A stretch of DNA of 64,000 bases from Diphasiastrum complanatum (Eukaryota; Streptophyta; Lycopodiopsida; Lycopodiales; Lycopodiaceae): NCBI GenBank assembly GCA_029204225.1, contig CM055098.1, positions 20,993,097-21,057,096 on the forward strand. Direction: 5' to 3'. Both the position numbers and the translations under genes were made by a program. Of this stretch, positions 11,387-22,414 are shown piece by piece. The first letter of the stretch is position 1. Every line of letters begins with the position of its first letter. A model generated the notes under the pieces. That model ran no database searches. It saw only the letters and a program-made list of their open reading frames with translations, and was not told the DNA's origin.

Positions 11387-11840
11387 GCAATAGCATCCGA
11401 TGAGATGCTACCTGAATTTAGTAACATTATCAAGTGCAATGGTTTTCTAGATTGTCTTTTTTCTGGATTGTAACAACCTATGAACAACAAAAACATTGAT
11501 TTATATTATATTGTATGTCATTTCAGTACCAGTCGTATGATAATATGATCATTTATATTGCACCATTTTCTTGTCTAGTTTCTTCTTTGTATTCTTTTAG
11601 ATTGAATGTTCATGCTGTGCATGCTATAGCATCCGATGAGATGATACCTGAATCTAGTAACATTATCAAGTACAATGATTTTTTAGATGGTCTTTTGTCT
11701 GGATTGTAACCAAGAAAAACACTGATGTGTATTATATTGTATGTCAATATGATAATTTATATCATGCCATTTTCTGGTCTAATTTCTTTTCTGTTTTCTT
11801 TTACATGGAATGGTCATTCTGTGCATGCTATCTATGGAAC
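11387..11840. repeat. two-copy tandem repeat of about 236 bp
   Basis: TAGCATCCGATGAGATG at 11391 recurs at 11627, followed in both by CTGAAT(T/C)TAGTAACATTATC and, later, TCTGGATTGTAAC. The second unit is about 204 bp because of a deletion and ends in GTGCATGCTAT near 11830. Both units carry a short frame containing ASDEM(L/I)PE, but neither belongs to a convincing gene. Confidence 0.88.
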
Positions 11841-12538
11841 ATGAATTGTTCTTGAATGAATCCTGCTAAATTGGTTAAATTCAAATACCTTTCGTGCTTT
11901 GATAACCTTTCAATCGTTGTGGTCAAGTTCCCTAGCCTTTGGATTACTTGATCTGAGAGGGCATAGCTTTCACAGCATGATCCAAGAAAGGTTTCATACG
12001 AGATCTTTACTTTCTACTATTAAGCCCAATGTAAATCCTTTAGGAGCTGCTTTGAATTATTCAGGAAGAATTGTCTTACTATTGACTTGTGATAGTGCAT
12101 GCATTTTGAAAAAGATAATTGGTACAATTGAGATGGGCTTAGTTAGTTGCATATTTCAATATGATAGAATAAATTGAGGATGCTGAAGCCACACTAAAGC
12201 CAAAAAACCGTAGTGCATTGGTGTTAAGGGGAGAAGAAAACTCCTAAGCATTAGTCCAAAAAGGGCCTCTTCACTATTCATGATTAGTGTCAATGACGAC
12301 CCGTGTACCAAAAAAAGAATGACAATTCAACAACAATGTTCCATATGACATGGCAATTTACATGGGGCAGATTAAATCAAGTGTGGGACCACTAAGTACA
12401 CCTCTAACATGAACCCTACATTAACTCTACATGGGAGGCTAACTACACCTATCACATAGTCATTAACTAGAACCAACATACTTGCATCTAATAGCTTGCT
12501 TATTTACTTCTCATTCAAAATATTCAACCTATACAACC

Positions 12539-12542
<4 letters not shown>
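11841..12542. other. no gene recognised
   Basis: AT-rich sequence between the tandem repeat and the (TC)n tract, with short unrelated frames only. Confidence 0.5.

Positions 12543-12610
<68 letters not shown>
12543..12610. repeat. (TC)34 microsatellite
   Basis: Sixty-eight bases of perfect TC repeat, about 100 bp beyond the point where the Gypsy element's RT reading frame is lost. Confidence 0.97.
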
Positions 12611-12613
<3 letters not shown>

Positions 12614-12707
12614 TGCCTCCCACTCAGCTCATTCTCCATATTGACATAGGCCATCTTTTCTCTTTATTATACACTTCCTATCTCAAGCCGAGACACTTTA
12701 TCTCTTG

Positions 12708-13361
12708 TCATAGATTGTGCTCGATCTCATAAATGAAATCGGTGTCAAGCAATTTTTGAAGTTCTTTCTTTATCAGATCTGCCACATTAGGATTATAGTG
12801 ATAGAACTTTGTAACCTTTGGAACTGCATCAGGTACTAAAGGTATGGTATGTTCAGTCACTGATGTCGAAATACCCTTCAAATCTTGATAAGTCCATGCA
12901 AAACAATCTTGATACTTCATAAGTAACAAGCGGAGTGCTTGATACTGTTCAGGAGTAAGTTGTGATCCCACTTGTACAATCTTTTCCGGTTCTCCTGGTT
13001 CGGCAAGATTCATTGGCTGCGTCCTAGCTGGGCCATCGTAAACCTCTTTAGATTTCGGTATGTGTTCTTCAGGTTCACGATGTGCTTTAGGTAACATAAT
13101 AACCACATCATCCAGTGTATAACGTTCAAAATGCTCTGGCATATCATGCTGGACTACATTTGCTTGTTCTTTTTCAAAAGGACTTGTCTTGGATCTTCGT
13201 TTAGCCTTCTTAGCAGAAATTGATCGTGGAGGTGATGACTTTCGAGATGATAATTCTTTCTTCACAGGTGAAGACTTCCTAGACGATGATGTCTTGCTGG
13301 AAGTCTGACTTGAAGAATCATTTTTGACTTTTCCTTTGTCTTTATTCAATAGAGGTGGCAC
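12708..13361 (-). pseudogene. Gypsy pol: spacer and first part of reverse transcriptase
   Basis: A Lys/Ser-rich spacer is followed by LTPEQYQALRLLLMKYQDCF, AWTYQDLKGIS, EHTIPLVPDAVPK and KELQKLLDTDFIYEIEHN. This is the stretch in plant Gypsy pol that leads into the RT fingers. The reading frame then enters unrelated sequence at 12,708, so the catalytic YXDD region is absent. Confidence 0.85.
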
Positions 13362-13578
13362 TTCCTTTGAATCAATCTTCCGAGGGGGATTTTTCCCATT
13401 TCAGGACCGTATTATAATGTTGCTTAGCTTGTTTCTTTGTCATCGAACCTGTGATCCTGTCTCCCTTCAATATAACTGCTTTGGACGGTTTGATTGTTGG
13501 TTCATCAAGAACATTACGCACTCCAAATCTGGTCGGATCCATATGATTTAAAATCTGCTCATCCCTTCTGCATTGCCA

Positions 13579-14913
13579 TCATAAGACATGGCTCACTGGT
13601 ATGAGATCATCCTCAATTGATTTTGGTATAGGTTCTGTTGATATCCAGGTTACATTCAGCACATTTAGTGGAAACGTGATTGGTGTATCCAAAGTTCGAT
13701 CTAATAAGGAAATCTTGCTCAACTCTGATTGAATATCTTGTTGACACATATATCCTGCTGTACAATCAATTGTTGCAAGAGCTTCATTCCAATTGATAGT
13801 ATCCGTTTGAGAATCATAGTGAACTTCCAATTTTTTCTCTGGTCGATCACAAGTGTGATCCGTTGTTGATGAATCATCATCTTCTTTTTGAACCACTGGT
13901 TTGATAGTCCAAGTCGTAGGATCAACTTTAATTGCACATTCACGATTTTCAAAAGTGATTTTTCCGGTGCCCCAGTTATGAATTACTTGCGCAACTCGTA
14001 ACCATGGACGTCTTAATAGAACTCGGTAGACATTTGGCGCTTCTGGTAAGTCCATCACGACAAAAGTAATGACGAACTGTAGTCCTGCAATCCCGACAGG
14101 TATATCTTCCACCATTCCTTGTGGACGAACTGTCGTTTGATCAGCTAGCTTAATAGCAAAAGTAGCAGGTTTGATCTTTGTAAGGCCCCATTTTGCACAT
14201 AGCCTTGTAGAAATCAGGTTAACTCCTGAACCGCCATTTATCACAACTACTTCTTTAGGAAATTGTCTATGTTGTATCGACAGAGTGATATTCTTTTGTT
14301 CACTTTCCCAAGCGGCTCCAACATGGAGTACATCGTTAGATTCTTCAAATCCAGCACAAAAAAGTGGCTCCTGATGGACTTCTGGTTCTTCTTGAGCTAA
14401 CTTGTGCACTGAGACTTCTTTTGCTTTTGGCACCAACTTTAGGAACTCTCCCAATAAAATATTGATCTTGCTAGACAAAATGTTCATGAGTAATTCTGTA
14501 TGCAGTGCTTCCGGTTCAGTCATCTTGAAGGGTTCTTCATGATGATGTAATTGATCATTCATATCCGTACGTAAATTTTTTGGAGGCTGCAATGGTGAAG
14601 ACCGAACTTCAGTTGTTACTTTAGCAGCTTCAAGTTTCTCTTCTTCTTGTAGATGTTTAATCCACTGTCTCATATCTTGATATCTTCGGTTTCCTGCATT
14701 AAGATTTGAATAGACTCCCGATGCTATTGATGTATCGTTCAATGGTATAGAATCAGCAGGTACTGGAACACCAGATATTTTTTCTGGTAAGAAAAGTCTT
14801 TGCAACCTTCTCAGGTTCCTTGTTTGCTTCTCCGTGAAAATTTTCCAATGCTTTGATCTTCTCATCAAATTGCAACTACAACTTTTCCATCTGTTTCTAC
14901 TGGGTCTTCCCAA
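13579..14913 (-). pseudogene. Gypsy pol: retropepsin-like protease region
   Basis: A linker is followed by a retropepsin-like fold at about residues 225-345: VVVINGGSGVNLIS, then KLADQTTVRPQG, PVGIAGLQFVITFVVMD and VLLRRPWLR. The usual catalytic Asp of the D-[ST/G]-G motif is Asn here, which should abolish cleavage. It is separated from gag and RT by frame changes. Confidence 0.8.
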
Positions 14914-15584
14914 GTTTCTCGAACTTATTGAGCATCATTTTTGCAGTAGCATTGGCATTCGTTGATGCAGTAGTGGTGGATGTCGTAGTAGTCTGCCCTG
15001 TTGTATAAGGCAACATACTGACATTCGGCTCATCATCTGAATCTTCATCTTCCTCCCAAATTGCATCGTCCATAGCATTTTGCAAAAGTGCGTACTCATT
15101 ATGGCGTTTCAGCTCACATCTGATCCGTTTAGGTAGACCTGACAAAAACCACATATGTAATCATGGTATTTTCATTAATCAGCTCAGGTTCGCATTCAAA
15201 TTTGAGACGTTTCACTCTTTCGATGTAATCTCGAACCATTTTCCGCTTTCCCATTTTAAATCTACTTAAAAGTAGGAAATGGTCTTTCATAAACTTCCGC
15301 GGTTTGAACCGTGTGATAAGGGCTCGTTTAACAACCTCCCAATCTGTACGTTCCGTTTCATCTTGGTTAAAGTACCAATCTTGTCCTGCGTCTGTTAAGG
15401 CCATAGGAAACAGCTTAAGTTTATCTTGAGGATTGATCTCACCATAGACCTCACAGGATTCAGCATGGATCTGAAAAAATCTAACTGGATCTGTTAATCC
15501 ATTATAATTGGGTAGATCCAATCGGGGTGCTCTTCTAACAATAATTGGATTGACCTCCTGTGGAGCACCTCCAGGAGCAGCCAT
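14897..15584 (-). pseudogene. Gypsy gag (retrotrans_gag domain), frameshifted
   Basis: 15,584-15,129 encodes RLDLPNYNGLTDPVRFFQ, DWEVVKRALITRFKP and MVRDYIERVKRLKFECEP, the capsid-type domain of plant Gypsy gag. A frame change near 15,140 leads into LSGLPKRIRCELKRHNEY and an acidic then Thr-rich tail. The start Met at 15,584 is followed by APGGAP. No CCHC knuckle was found. Confidence 0.85.
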
Positions 15585-16783
15585 CTTTACAAATTTAGAT
15601 CAAGCGGACAATGAGATTGGATCTAGATTTTTCCAAAAAACTATCTCAGATCAAATCAGCTAGATCTATTCCCTTTTTCAAGAATTTGACTCTATATGAT
15701 TAAAAAACTTTTCGAAATTCGATCAATCGATACTTCTCAAAAATGATAAATCTCTCAGAATCCAATTCAGAATATATCAGATTTGATCCAAATTTTGACA
15801 GGGACTTAATCTGGAAAATTAGAAACTAAAAATAGGACTGGTGAAGGTTGGCTCGGCAAAGGTTAAACAATGCTATTTTGGGAAAAAAAACTCTCAGAAC
15901 AACTTTTTTGACAATTTCTTGAGAAATAACCTTCGCCGACATCTCTGGTGAAAGATCTGACACAGATAAAATTATGAAAAACCGGATGAAGGTTTCTGAC
16001 ACAAAGAAATACAGTTTTTGTTGTCTGGCGAGGGTAAAATTCAAGATTTTCCATGATCTGATCAAGAAGAATCTTCACCGAACTCAAAAATAATATTTCT
16101 CTATAAATAGAATGTTCTAGAAACTCGACGAAGGTTATGGCGAAGGATCAAGAGTAATACTGGTAATTTTGCAAAAAAGTGATTTTTTTTGGCAAAAATA
16201 TGGCAATATGACAACTGATCCTCTGAAACCCTTTCTATTTTTGGTATTATTCTTCGCCGACCTGGCAGTAGATAGATCTGAATCACTTCTAAGCACACTG
16301 AATCGGGCAAAGGTTTATTTTTTGTCTTTTTAGGGTTTTGGTGATTTTTGGTGTTTTTTGACGGTTTTTCTGATGTTTCTGGAAATTTGCTAGAAATTAT
16401 TCTTCGCCCTTCAAACTGAAGGTTTTGTGAACTAAACCGAAGGTGTCTGCAACTCGGCGAAGGTTTCCTGAAAGAGGATAAAAAGTTCTAAGCTCTGATG
16501 ACGCTTTTTGTCTCTTTTTGACCAAATTTGACAGATTTGACCGATTTTTGTTATTTTCTCTGATATCTCAGATCCAAATGGATCTTAAGATTGGTGATCT
16601 GAATAGGTTTCCTTGTTTAACAATCGGATTAGATTTCAAACAAGCAAATCCATTCAAATCAAGCAAAATCAATCCCAATCTAACCCTAAAATGCAGATCT
16701 AACACTATTCATGCCACAACAAGATGCCTAATGCAAGCTAACCACCAACCAAACATGCTGCAAACTGAAAAATTTGCATAGCA
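15585..16783 (-). other. Gypsy 5' leader, non-coding
   Basis: About 1.2 kb between primer site and gag start. It repeats the motif TTCGCCGA/TCGGCGAAGG many times (for example near 15,850, 15,935, 16,130, 16,255, 16,400 and 16,455). This may be a packaging or structural signal. No coding region recognised. Confidence 0.6.
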
Positions 16784-16800
16784 CCCTGGCAACGGTGCCA
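16784..16800 (-). other. Gypsy primer-binding site, tRNA-Asp-like
   Basis: On the minus strand TGGCACCGTTGCCAGGG. It differs from the remembered tRNA-Asp site TGGCGCCGTTGCCGGGG at two positions, both G-to-A consistent with decay of methylated CpG. Confidence 0.75.
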
Positions 16801-17567
16801 AAATTTTAGTGGGTTTCTTTCCTTGCCTATCCTCAACCCAAGATGTAACCAATCTAGCATCAAGGAGATGAAGTTAGTTGTCACGCGTAGGTTCGTTCCC
16901 ATGAGAGCGATAGTATAGTTCAGATTTCAACATGAATGGAGGATCTAACACTAACATCCATTAACACTTAGCATTAACACTACATCCATTAACCCTACTT
17001 CCATTAACCCTAAATCTACAACAATGATAGAAACTTACTCTTTCTTTCTCTCCCTTTCTCTCTCACAAAAAACATAAAAAAATAGCAATCCCAATAATGA
17101 TCAAATCCAACAATTAGCAAAATCCAAAGAAAGCATGAGAAATGGAAAAAAAGAGAGGAAGAGCAAGGACATTCATCAATCCATTTCTAAAGAGAACCAA
17201 TCTGCTTTATTGAAATGAGAAAATGAACATCAGGAGCAACTCGAGTTGGTCCATTTTTATAGTAGAGAGGAGGACCCTGGCCTCTGAATCCTATTGGTCC
17301 AGTCTTGCCTCTCTTTTTATTCAAACTTAAAAAAGTGTGGGAACCATCAAAATTGGAGGGAAACCCAACTTTATTCACTAACTTGACATTTAGGCCCTGC
17401 GACATTAAAAGTCCCGCAAAAAGGCCTAAAGTCCTTTTATTAACTTTTAACTGATCAATCAAATAACTATGTGATCATTAGGTTGGACTTACACATGCAG
17501 GGTGCCAAATCTCTCTCACTTATTAACTAGGGTTAGGGTTGCCTTGGGATCCGCAAACCCTCCAACA
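16801..17567 (-). repeat. Gypsy 5' LTR (approximate borders)
   Basis: Lies directly outside the primer site. On the minus strand it would start TGTTGGAGGG at 17,567. It has a TATA-like CTATAAAAA at about 17,258-17,266. The inner border is between 16,801 and 16,810. There is no second LTR to confirm it. Confidence 0.6.
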
Positions 17568-18803
17568 AATGTTGACTGAAAATGAAAATTCGAGCCTGTT
17601 GATTTTGAAATAAAACCATTCTTGTTAAAAGATGTGTTGGTCTTCTTTGATCAACGTCAGATGTTGATATGGCCTCTGAAACCGCGTTTGATTCCTGCAC
17701 TTTGTAACTTGGGATGGAGGCTGTCTTGATTAGTTCGATCTTCTAGTTTGAACTGCAATCGAAGGAGGTGAAAAAAGCAAAGGTGACTTAAATTGTTTAA
17801 GGCATAAGGAAAAAACTTAAAAGGGGAAAAACGTGAAGGTCCGAAATCATGTTCTCAGCCTTCCGTTTTCAAGATGCTCATTACTTGACGATTTTCTTTA
17901 AGGCTGGGCATAAGAAATCTAACACTGGCACGAGGAGGAGAGGTGAGCTCGAGATCGAGCATGTCTAGATCAATTTGGAGGATGGAGGTGGTGGTTTTAG
18001 CTTGTGTGGTTATTTGAGATCCTGGTCAAAAGAGCGGTCTCCGCAAGTTTGGAGGTCGAAATGCGGGAATGTGAGCTGGAGTTTTTGGTAGAGGGGAACG
18101 GAAAGTCAGAAATGGAGCATAAATGGCAGATGGATGGATCTTGGACGATGGCATTATAATGTGTCAGGGCCACGTTATAGTAGAGAATGAGGGTGGCTAG
18201 ATGGTTTTGATGGCAGTCATAGTAGAGGGAGCAGAGTTCGTTATAGGCGAGGCGTAGGGCTTCTAGAAGGGCAGCGACGGTGGTATGGCAATGCTTGATA
18301 TGCTCTACCAAGTCATCTAACGACTTTTTTGGTGATCCTGCAAGCATGTACTCCAACGCATACCATACATGCATTTGTTGTGAAGATGAAGGGATGAACG
18401 GGGGTGGAACAAAGAGAGGGGGTTCATGCATGTGATCTAGCTCCAATTGGAAGAGTCAATTCTGAGAAAAAATTATGATGGCACAAAGGCCTACAACAAA
18501 GCAGAGCGGAGGACTCTGAAAACATTGCAGAAATAGCCAAAGTCCTTTACTTGGACGAAGCCAGTAAGGATGGCAAAAAAATATGTATTTTTATTCACCT
18601 CCGATGCAAGCTGATAAATGTGAATGAGTTCTGAATTAGAGAGGGGTGAGCCAGAAAAGGCAGAGAAAAATAATAAAAAACTAATCTAATAAGATATTAA
18701 AAAGTAAAATGAAGATTGTCATCTAGAGTAGTGGAAAACTTTAGCATGGTGGTGAATTGCTTTAAAGTTTGATTGGATCTTAACAATCTGATTATTCTAC
18801 ACA
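17568..18803. other. intergenic sequence with one 149-codon minus-strand frame
   Basis: 18,446-17,997 (minus) is open for 149 codons: a Pro-rich start, then a helical stretch (VWYALEYMLAGSPKKS, LDDLVEHIKHCHTT, ALRLAYNELCSLYYDCHQ). I do not recognise it. The helix-like pattern is more protein-like than chance frames nearby, but no splice or promoter evidence supports it. At 18,804 a TGGTATCAGAG primer-like site follows TTCTACACA, suggesting an LTR end here. Confidence 0.3.
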
Positions 18804-18815
18804 TGGTATCAGAGT
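18804..18815 (+). other. isolated tRNA-Met primer-like site
   Basis: TGGTATCAGAGT directly after an LTR-like ...CTACACA end. No matching gag, second LTR or polypurine tract was found nearby, so this is probably a relic. Confidence 0.4.
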
Positions 18816-19156
18816 TTTGGTCCAAGTTACTTAAAGGATCAGCCAGATTTAGAAAGAATTTGGAGGAGTTACCAATTCTAGAGCATGCTAGATTGATTTC
18901 TACTCAAAAATCAAGCATTTTTCAAGTGTAGAATTGATTTTTTGTAAATCAAAACTCAATAGAAGGCAAAAAAATTGAATTAGGCCAATTTCACTCCATA
19001 ATTGGTGGAATGTGACGACTTTAATTGCTATAAATAGGTCTTATTGCATTCTTCAAGATAGTATATCAACTTTGTAACATTCGCATACAACATTAGAGGA
19101 GTTTCGAGCACCAAAAGGGCCTTTTGTCAAGATGTTGTCTTTGACTTTTCAAATAT

Positions 19157-20551
19157 TTGACGTACACTTGGCCCAATTATATATTTACACCTGTGAAAGA
19201 CTGTAACGTTGTTTGCCGGTCGATTTCCTTCTTGGAACTTCTGGTCATATTTTTATACAATTCAAAACTCCCGCCGGGTAGGGTCCTGACTTGTGATTGG
19301 ACCGTAATTGCTGCCCGTGAGTTTCCTGAGTGCCCGGGACCTAACACTTGTGGTTAAAATAAGTCTATTTTGATCTAACCGTAGTTAGAGTAACATATAT
19401 GATTTACAAAAGACCGCCAACATTTATTACAAATTTGGTTATTTATTCTCATACTGATTCAACTACATTTTGTTCAAACTCTGTTGTTCATCTTCTTTTA
19501 GCTTTTCAATGGCTTCCGAAAGTCGTAGACCATGAAGCAATATTGTTGCAGTTTCTATTTGTAATGAAAAAGACTCTGATGGCTCTTGGATACCACGTAT
19601 CTATAGAAAATTTTACTAGGTTCTCATGCATCCCTCATCAAGAGGTGTTTTTGGTAAAAAGAGAAAATCAAATATGGATTATAGGAATTTTTGGAAAGGT
19701 AGAATTTTAGACTTCAAGGTTTCACCTGGTGGTCGATCCATTTTAGAGGTCTTGATTCAACATGTCGACATGCATAAAAAAATTAGAGTGGAAGCCTATA
19801 AGTTCAAATGACAGACTCAAATGCAATTGTAAATTTTGGAGCATTTTTTGCTTTGAGCTTTGCATTAATCATTTAGATGTGTATCTGAGTATTTAAATGA
19901 CATATAGTTTTATGGATTTGTGCAGATTTGTATCCATCAAGCATAATTGAATGGCAACCTATACAATCCCTTGTCGGCATCATGGACGTTATTCATTCTG
20001 ATATTGGTCTTTTGCAATACAAGAATCGCTCCACGAGATCACTTTTGGATTCTTGTATTTTCTTCTATGATTCATTTTACACACCATCCAGTTTAGGTGG
20101 AAAATTAGAGGCGATATCATTACCCTCTTTTTCAAGCGAAGAATGGATTCCTCCAGATTCCACCATAGCAGAGAGCTTCCGATCAAGGTTTTTTATGGAC
20201 ATTCAAAACTGTATGAAATGTAGCACAGGTTCAAAAAACAATAGATTGCACTGGTTTCTGCCTTTTGCAATATTTGTAGATTTTTTTGTTGAATGTAATA
20301 TTCGTAGAACAGTGACAATGTTTATTTGTAGTGATTTAACAGACAATATGTTATCAAGCCTCCTTGATGATCATTGGGATAAAAAGAGTAATGGCAATAT
20401 CGAGTGCATAGTTAATAGACCGTCAATGAAATTTAGATATCTTATAGAAAAACAAGTGCTTTCTTTAACATTTTATTATAGAAGATGGTCCAAAGTTGGC
20501 AATGGATGGAAAGCATTGGATCAGGATTTTACAGTGAATCATCAAAATTAA
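19157..20551 (+). pseudogene. unrecognised plus-strand gene, two or more exons, broken
   Basis: An upstream TATA-like GCTATAAATAG occurs at about 19,028. A first coding block (MASESRRP at 19,511, then an in-frame TGA, then MHPSSRGVFGKKRKSN to about 19,811) is followed by an AT-rich gap with an acceptor TTTGTGCAG near 19,925. A second open block of 207 codons follows (19,928-20,551: IIEWQPIQSLVGIMDVIHSD, LHWFLPFAIFVDFFVE, FRYLIEKQVLSLTFYYRRWS). I do not recognise the protein. It converges on the minus-strand H3-ULP1 gene and may be part of the same repeat unit. Two frame breaks suggest decay. Confidence 0.4.
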
Positions 20552-21167
20552 ATAGAAATCCAAGTGAGGCAAAATAATCTACTCTTACAACAATGGAGGT
20601 GGAAGAAGATTGGACACTCGATCACCGTTCGATCAAAGCTTACATTGCTGCAATATGATATTCCTAAACACTACTGTTTTTGAGTCAACGAGAGATTGGT
20701 AGGTGTATGTGTATTTATTTCAATACACATTTGAAATGACTTTCAACGATTTTATTTAAACATGTTTCAATGTTTCAATATTTCATTTAACATAATCTCA
20801 ATGTTGATATTGTTTAACAAGTTTCTTTGATGTACAAGTAAGACCAAGACAAGAAAGTCGCATACAGTGCAAGGACTTAAATAGAAGCGTAGAAATGGTT
20901 GAAACCGCATAAACATTGGGATGATAGACGAGCAACAACAACGTACTTTTTCAAAAAAAAAAAATACAAAGAAGTCTCAAATGACTTCAAGATTTCATCG
21001 AACAATTTGTATTTAGTATTTTGAAAAGTGTACATTGTTTTTAAAATCGATATAATATATTCGTGGCATTCAATAATAGCCCACTTTCTATTTGCCTATC
21101 TATTGTTCTATGCATCATCATGTGATGATATATTTCTATGTGTCTGTCGGAACTTATGTGACAGTAT
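20552..21167. other. no gene recognised
   Basis: AT-rich sequence between two convergent genes, with no clear element ends. Confidence 0.5.
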
Positions 21168-22414
21168 TTACATTTCAATCAAAGGTGCCTGAGGCATATC
21201 CTCGAGCATTGTAACCTCATCCACAGATCCCCTGGCAGGTTCATTCAAGGCACCTTCATACTTGTAGGGCCTTGCACACGATAGTAAAATTTCCAACATT
21301 TCATGCCGATACTGATGAATCGCATTTGTTGATAACTCAGGACATTGGAACTGCAAGATAAAATGTCAAGTGTATGTATGTATTAGCCAATGTTTTAAAA
21401 AATATAAATTCACAAAGTTAAGAATATATCATCAGGATACTAGAACATTGAAAAAAATACCTCACGGATACTAGCATATGGAGGTTGCACCATGTACCAA
21501 TCCAAGAACGATTTAACATTCCAGATTGAATACCATCCGCAGCTGAAAGCATCGTCTTGAAGACTGAGAAATCACAGCGAAAAATTGTTAGATTATAATT
21601 CAATATAATTCTAAACTCCATGCCATCATGCAAATGAAATACATAAAAAGATTCTTTTTACCTTTGCATCAACAACCTCTATGTTGATATTTACAATCAG
21701 CCCATCCGGCCTGGGCAATAGCTTCACCATCCTTTTGTACATGGATTTAACCATGGAATGGGTGGCATGCAAAGAATTCATTGTCATGCACACAGGTGTG
21801 CAACTTCCAATTGAATCCACTTTCATGGATATGACGTGCACACTCCAATGTTTGCTGCCAGAAAATGACAAGCAATGAATTACTAAAATCTATAAGAGTT
21901 TCCAAAAGACAAATCTTACAGAAAACAAATATTACAAGAAGAAACTATCTTACTTTGAACAGTATGGGATGAAGAACATTGATGCCTCCTTGCTAATGTG
22001 CCTGAAGAGCCTTCTGGCTTTCCTTTCTTTATTCAACAGATGTCCAAAAAATGGAGATACAACAAAAATCTCCTTCGTGACTGTATATGTATATTTATGT
22101 ACATAGTATGCACAAGCAGATTCAACTACTGTGTTTGAGATATATGAGGTCTTCTCTTTTAGCTCCCTACAATGCGGGTCTTTGATATGCATTGCAAAAT
22201 TAATATCGTCTATACAAAACATAAACTCTCCTCCAAGATCATCTATTTTTCTGGCTATATAAAAGTCAAAAACAATGTACCTCTCAGAATCAAAAAATGT
22301 GCCTTTAGGTTCATTGGGAAGTCTGATGTGCAACTCTTTATCAGTTGCATCAACATCAAAAACAATCATGTCCACCACTGTATTTGGGTCATCCGCATGT
22401 ATAAGGAGAATCAT
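21168..22414 (-). pseudogene. ULP1/SENP-type (C48) cysteine protease-like region, spliced
   Basis: ULP1 proteases cleave SUMO-like modifiers through a His-Asp-Gln-Cys site. Here IFVVSPFFGHLLNKERKA leads to FFIPYCS at the end of the first exon (21,954). Splicing to 21,854 gives NKHWSVHVISM (catalytic His followed by Trp). The exon at 21,563-21,461 reads LQDDAFSCGWYSIWNVKS (Gln, and Cys in SCG rather than DCG). The last exon reads FQCPELSTNAIHQYRHEM and ends at a TGA. The splice phase into the Cys exon is off by one, so this copy may be inactive. Assignment rests on the spacing of IP-HW-Q-CGWY. Confidence 0.72.

Larger units (their letters stand above)
12708..17567 (-). mobile_element. Ty3/Gypsy retrotransposon, 5' two-thirds, truncated in RT
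   Basis: Order on the minus strand: LTR, primer site, about 1.2 kb leader, gag, protease-bearing region, start of RT, then loss of homology near 12,708. RNase H, integrase and the 3' LTR are missing, so no target duplication can be scored. Gag and the protease region are frameshifted. The primer site resembles the tRNA-Asp site of Tat/Athila-type plant Gypsy elements. Confidence 0.85.

Noticed and set aside
10306-12610. Coding of Arg-Glu or Ser-Leu repeats
   Set aside because: These reading frames are only translated AG/TC microsatellites.
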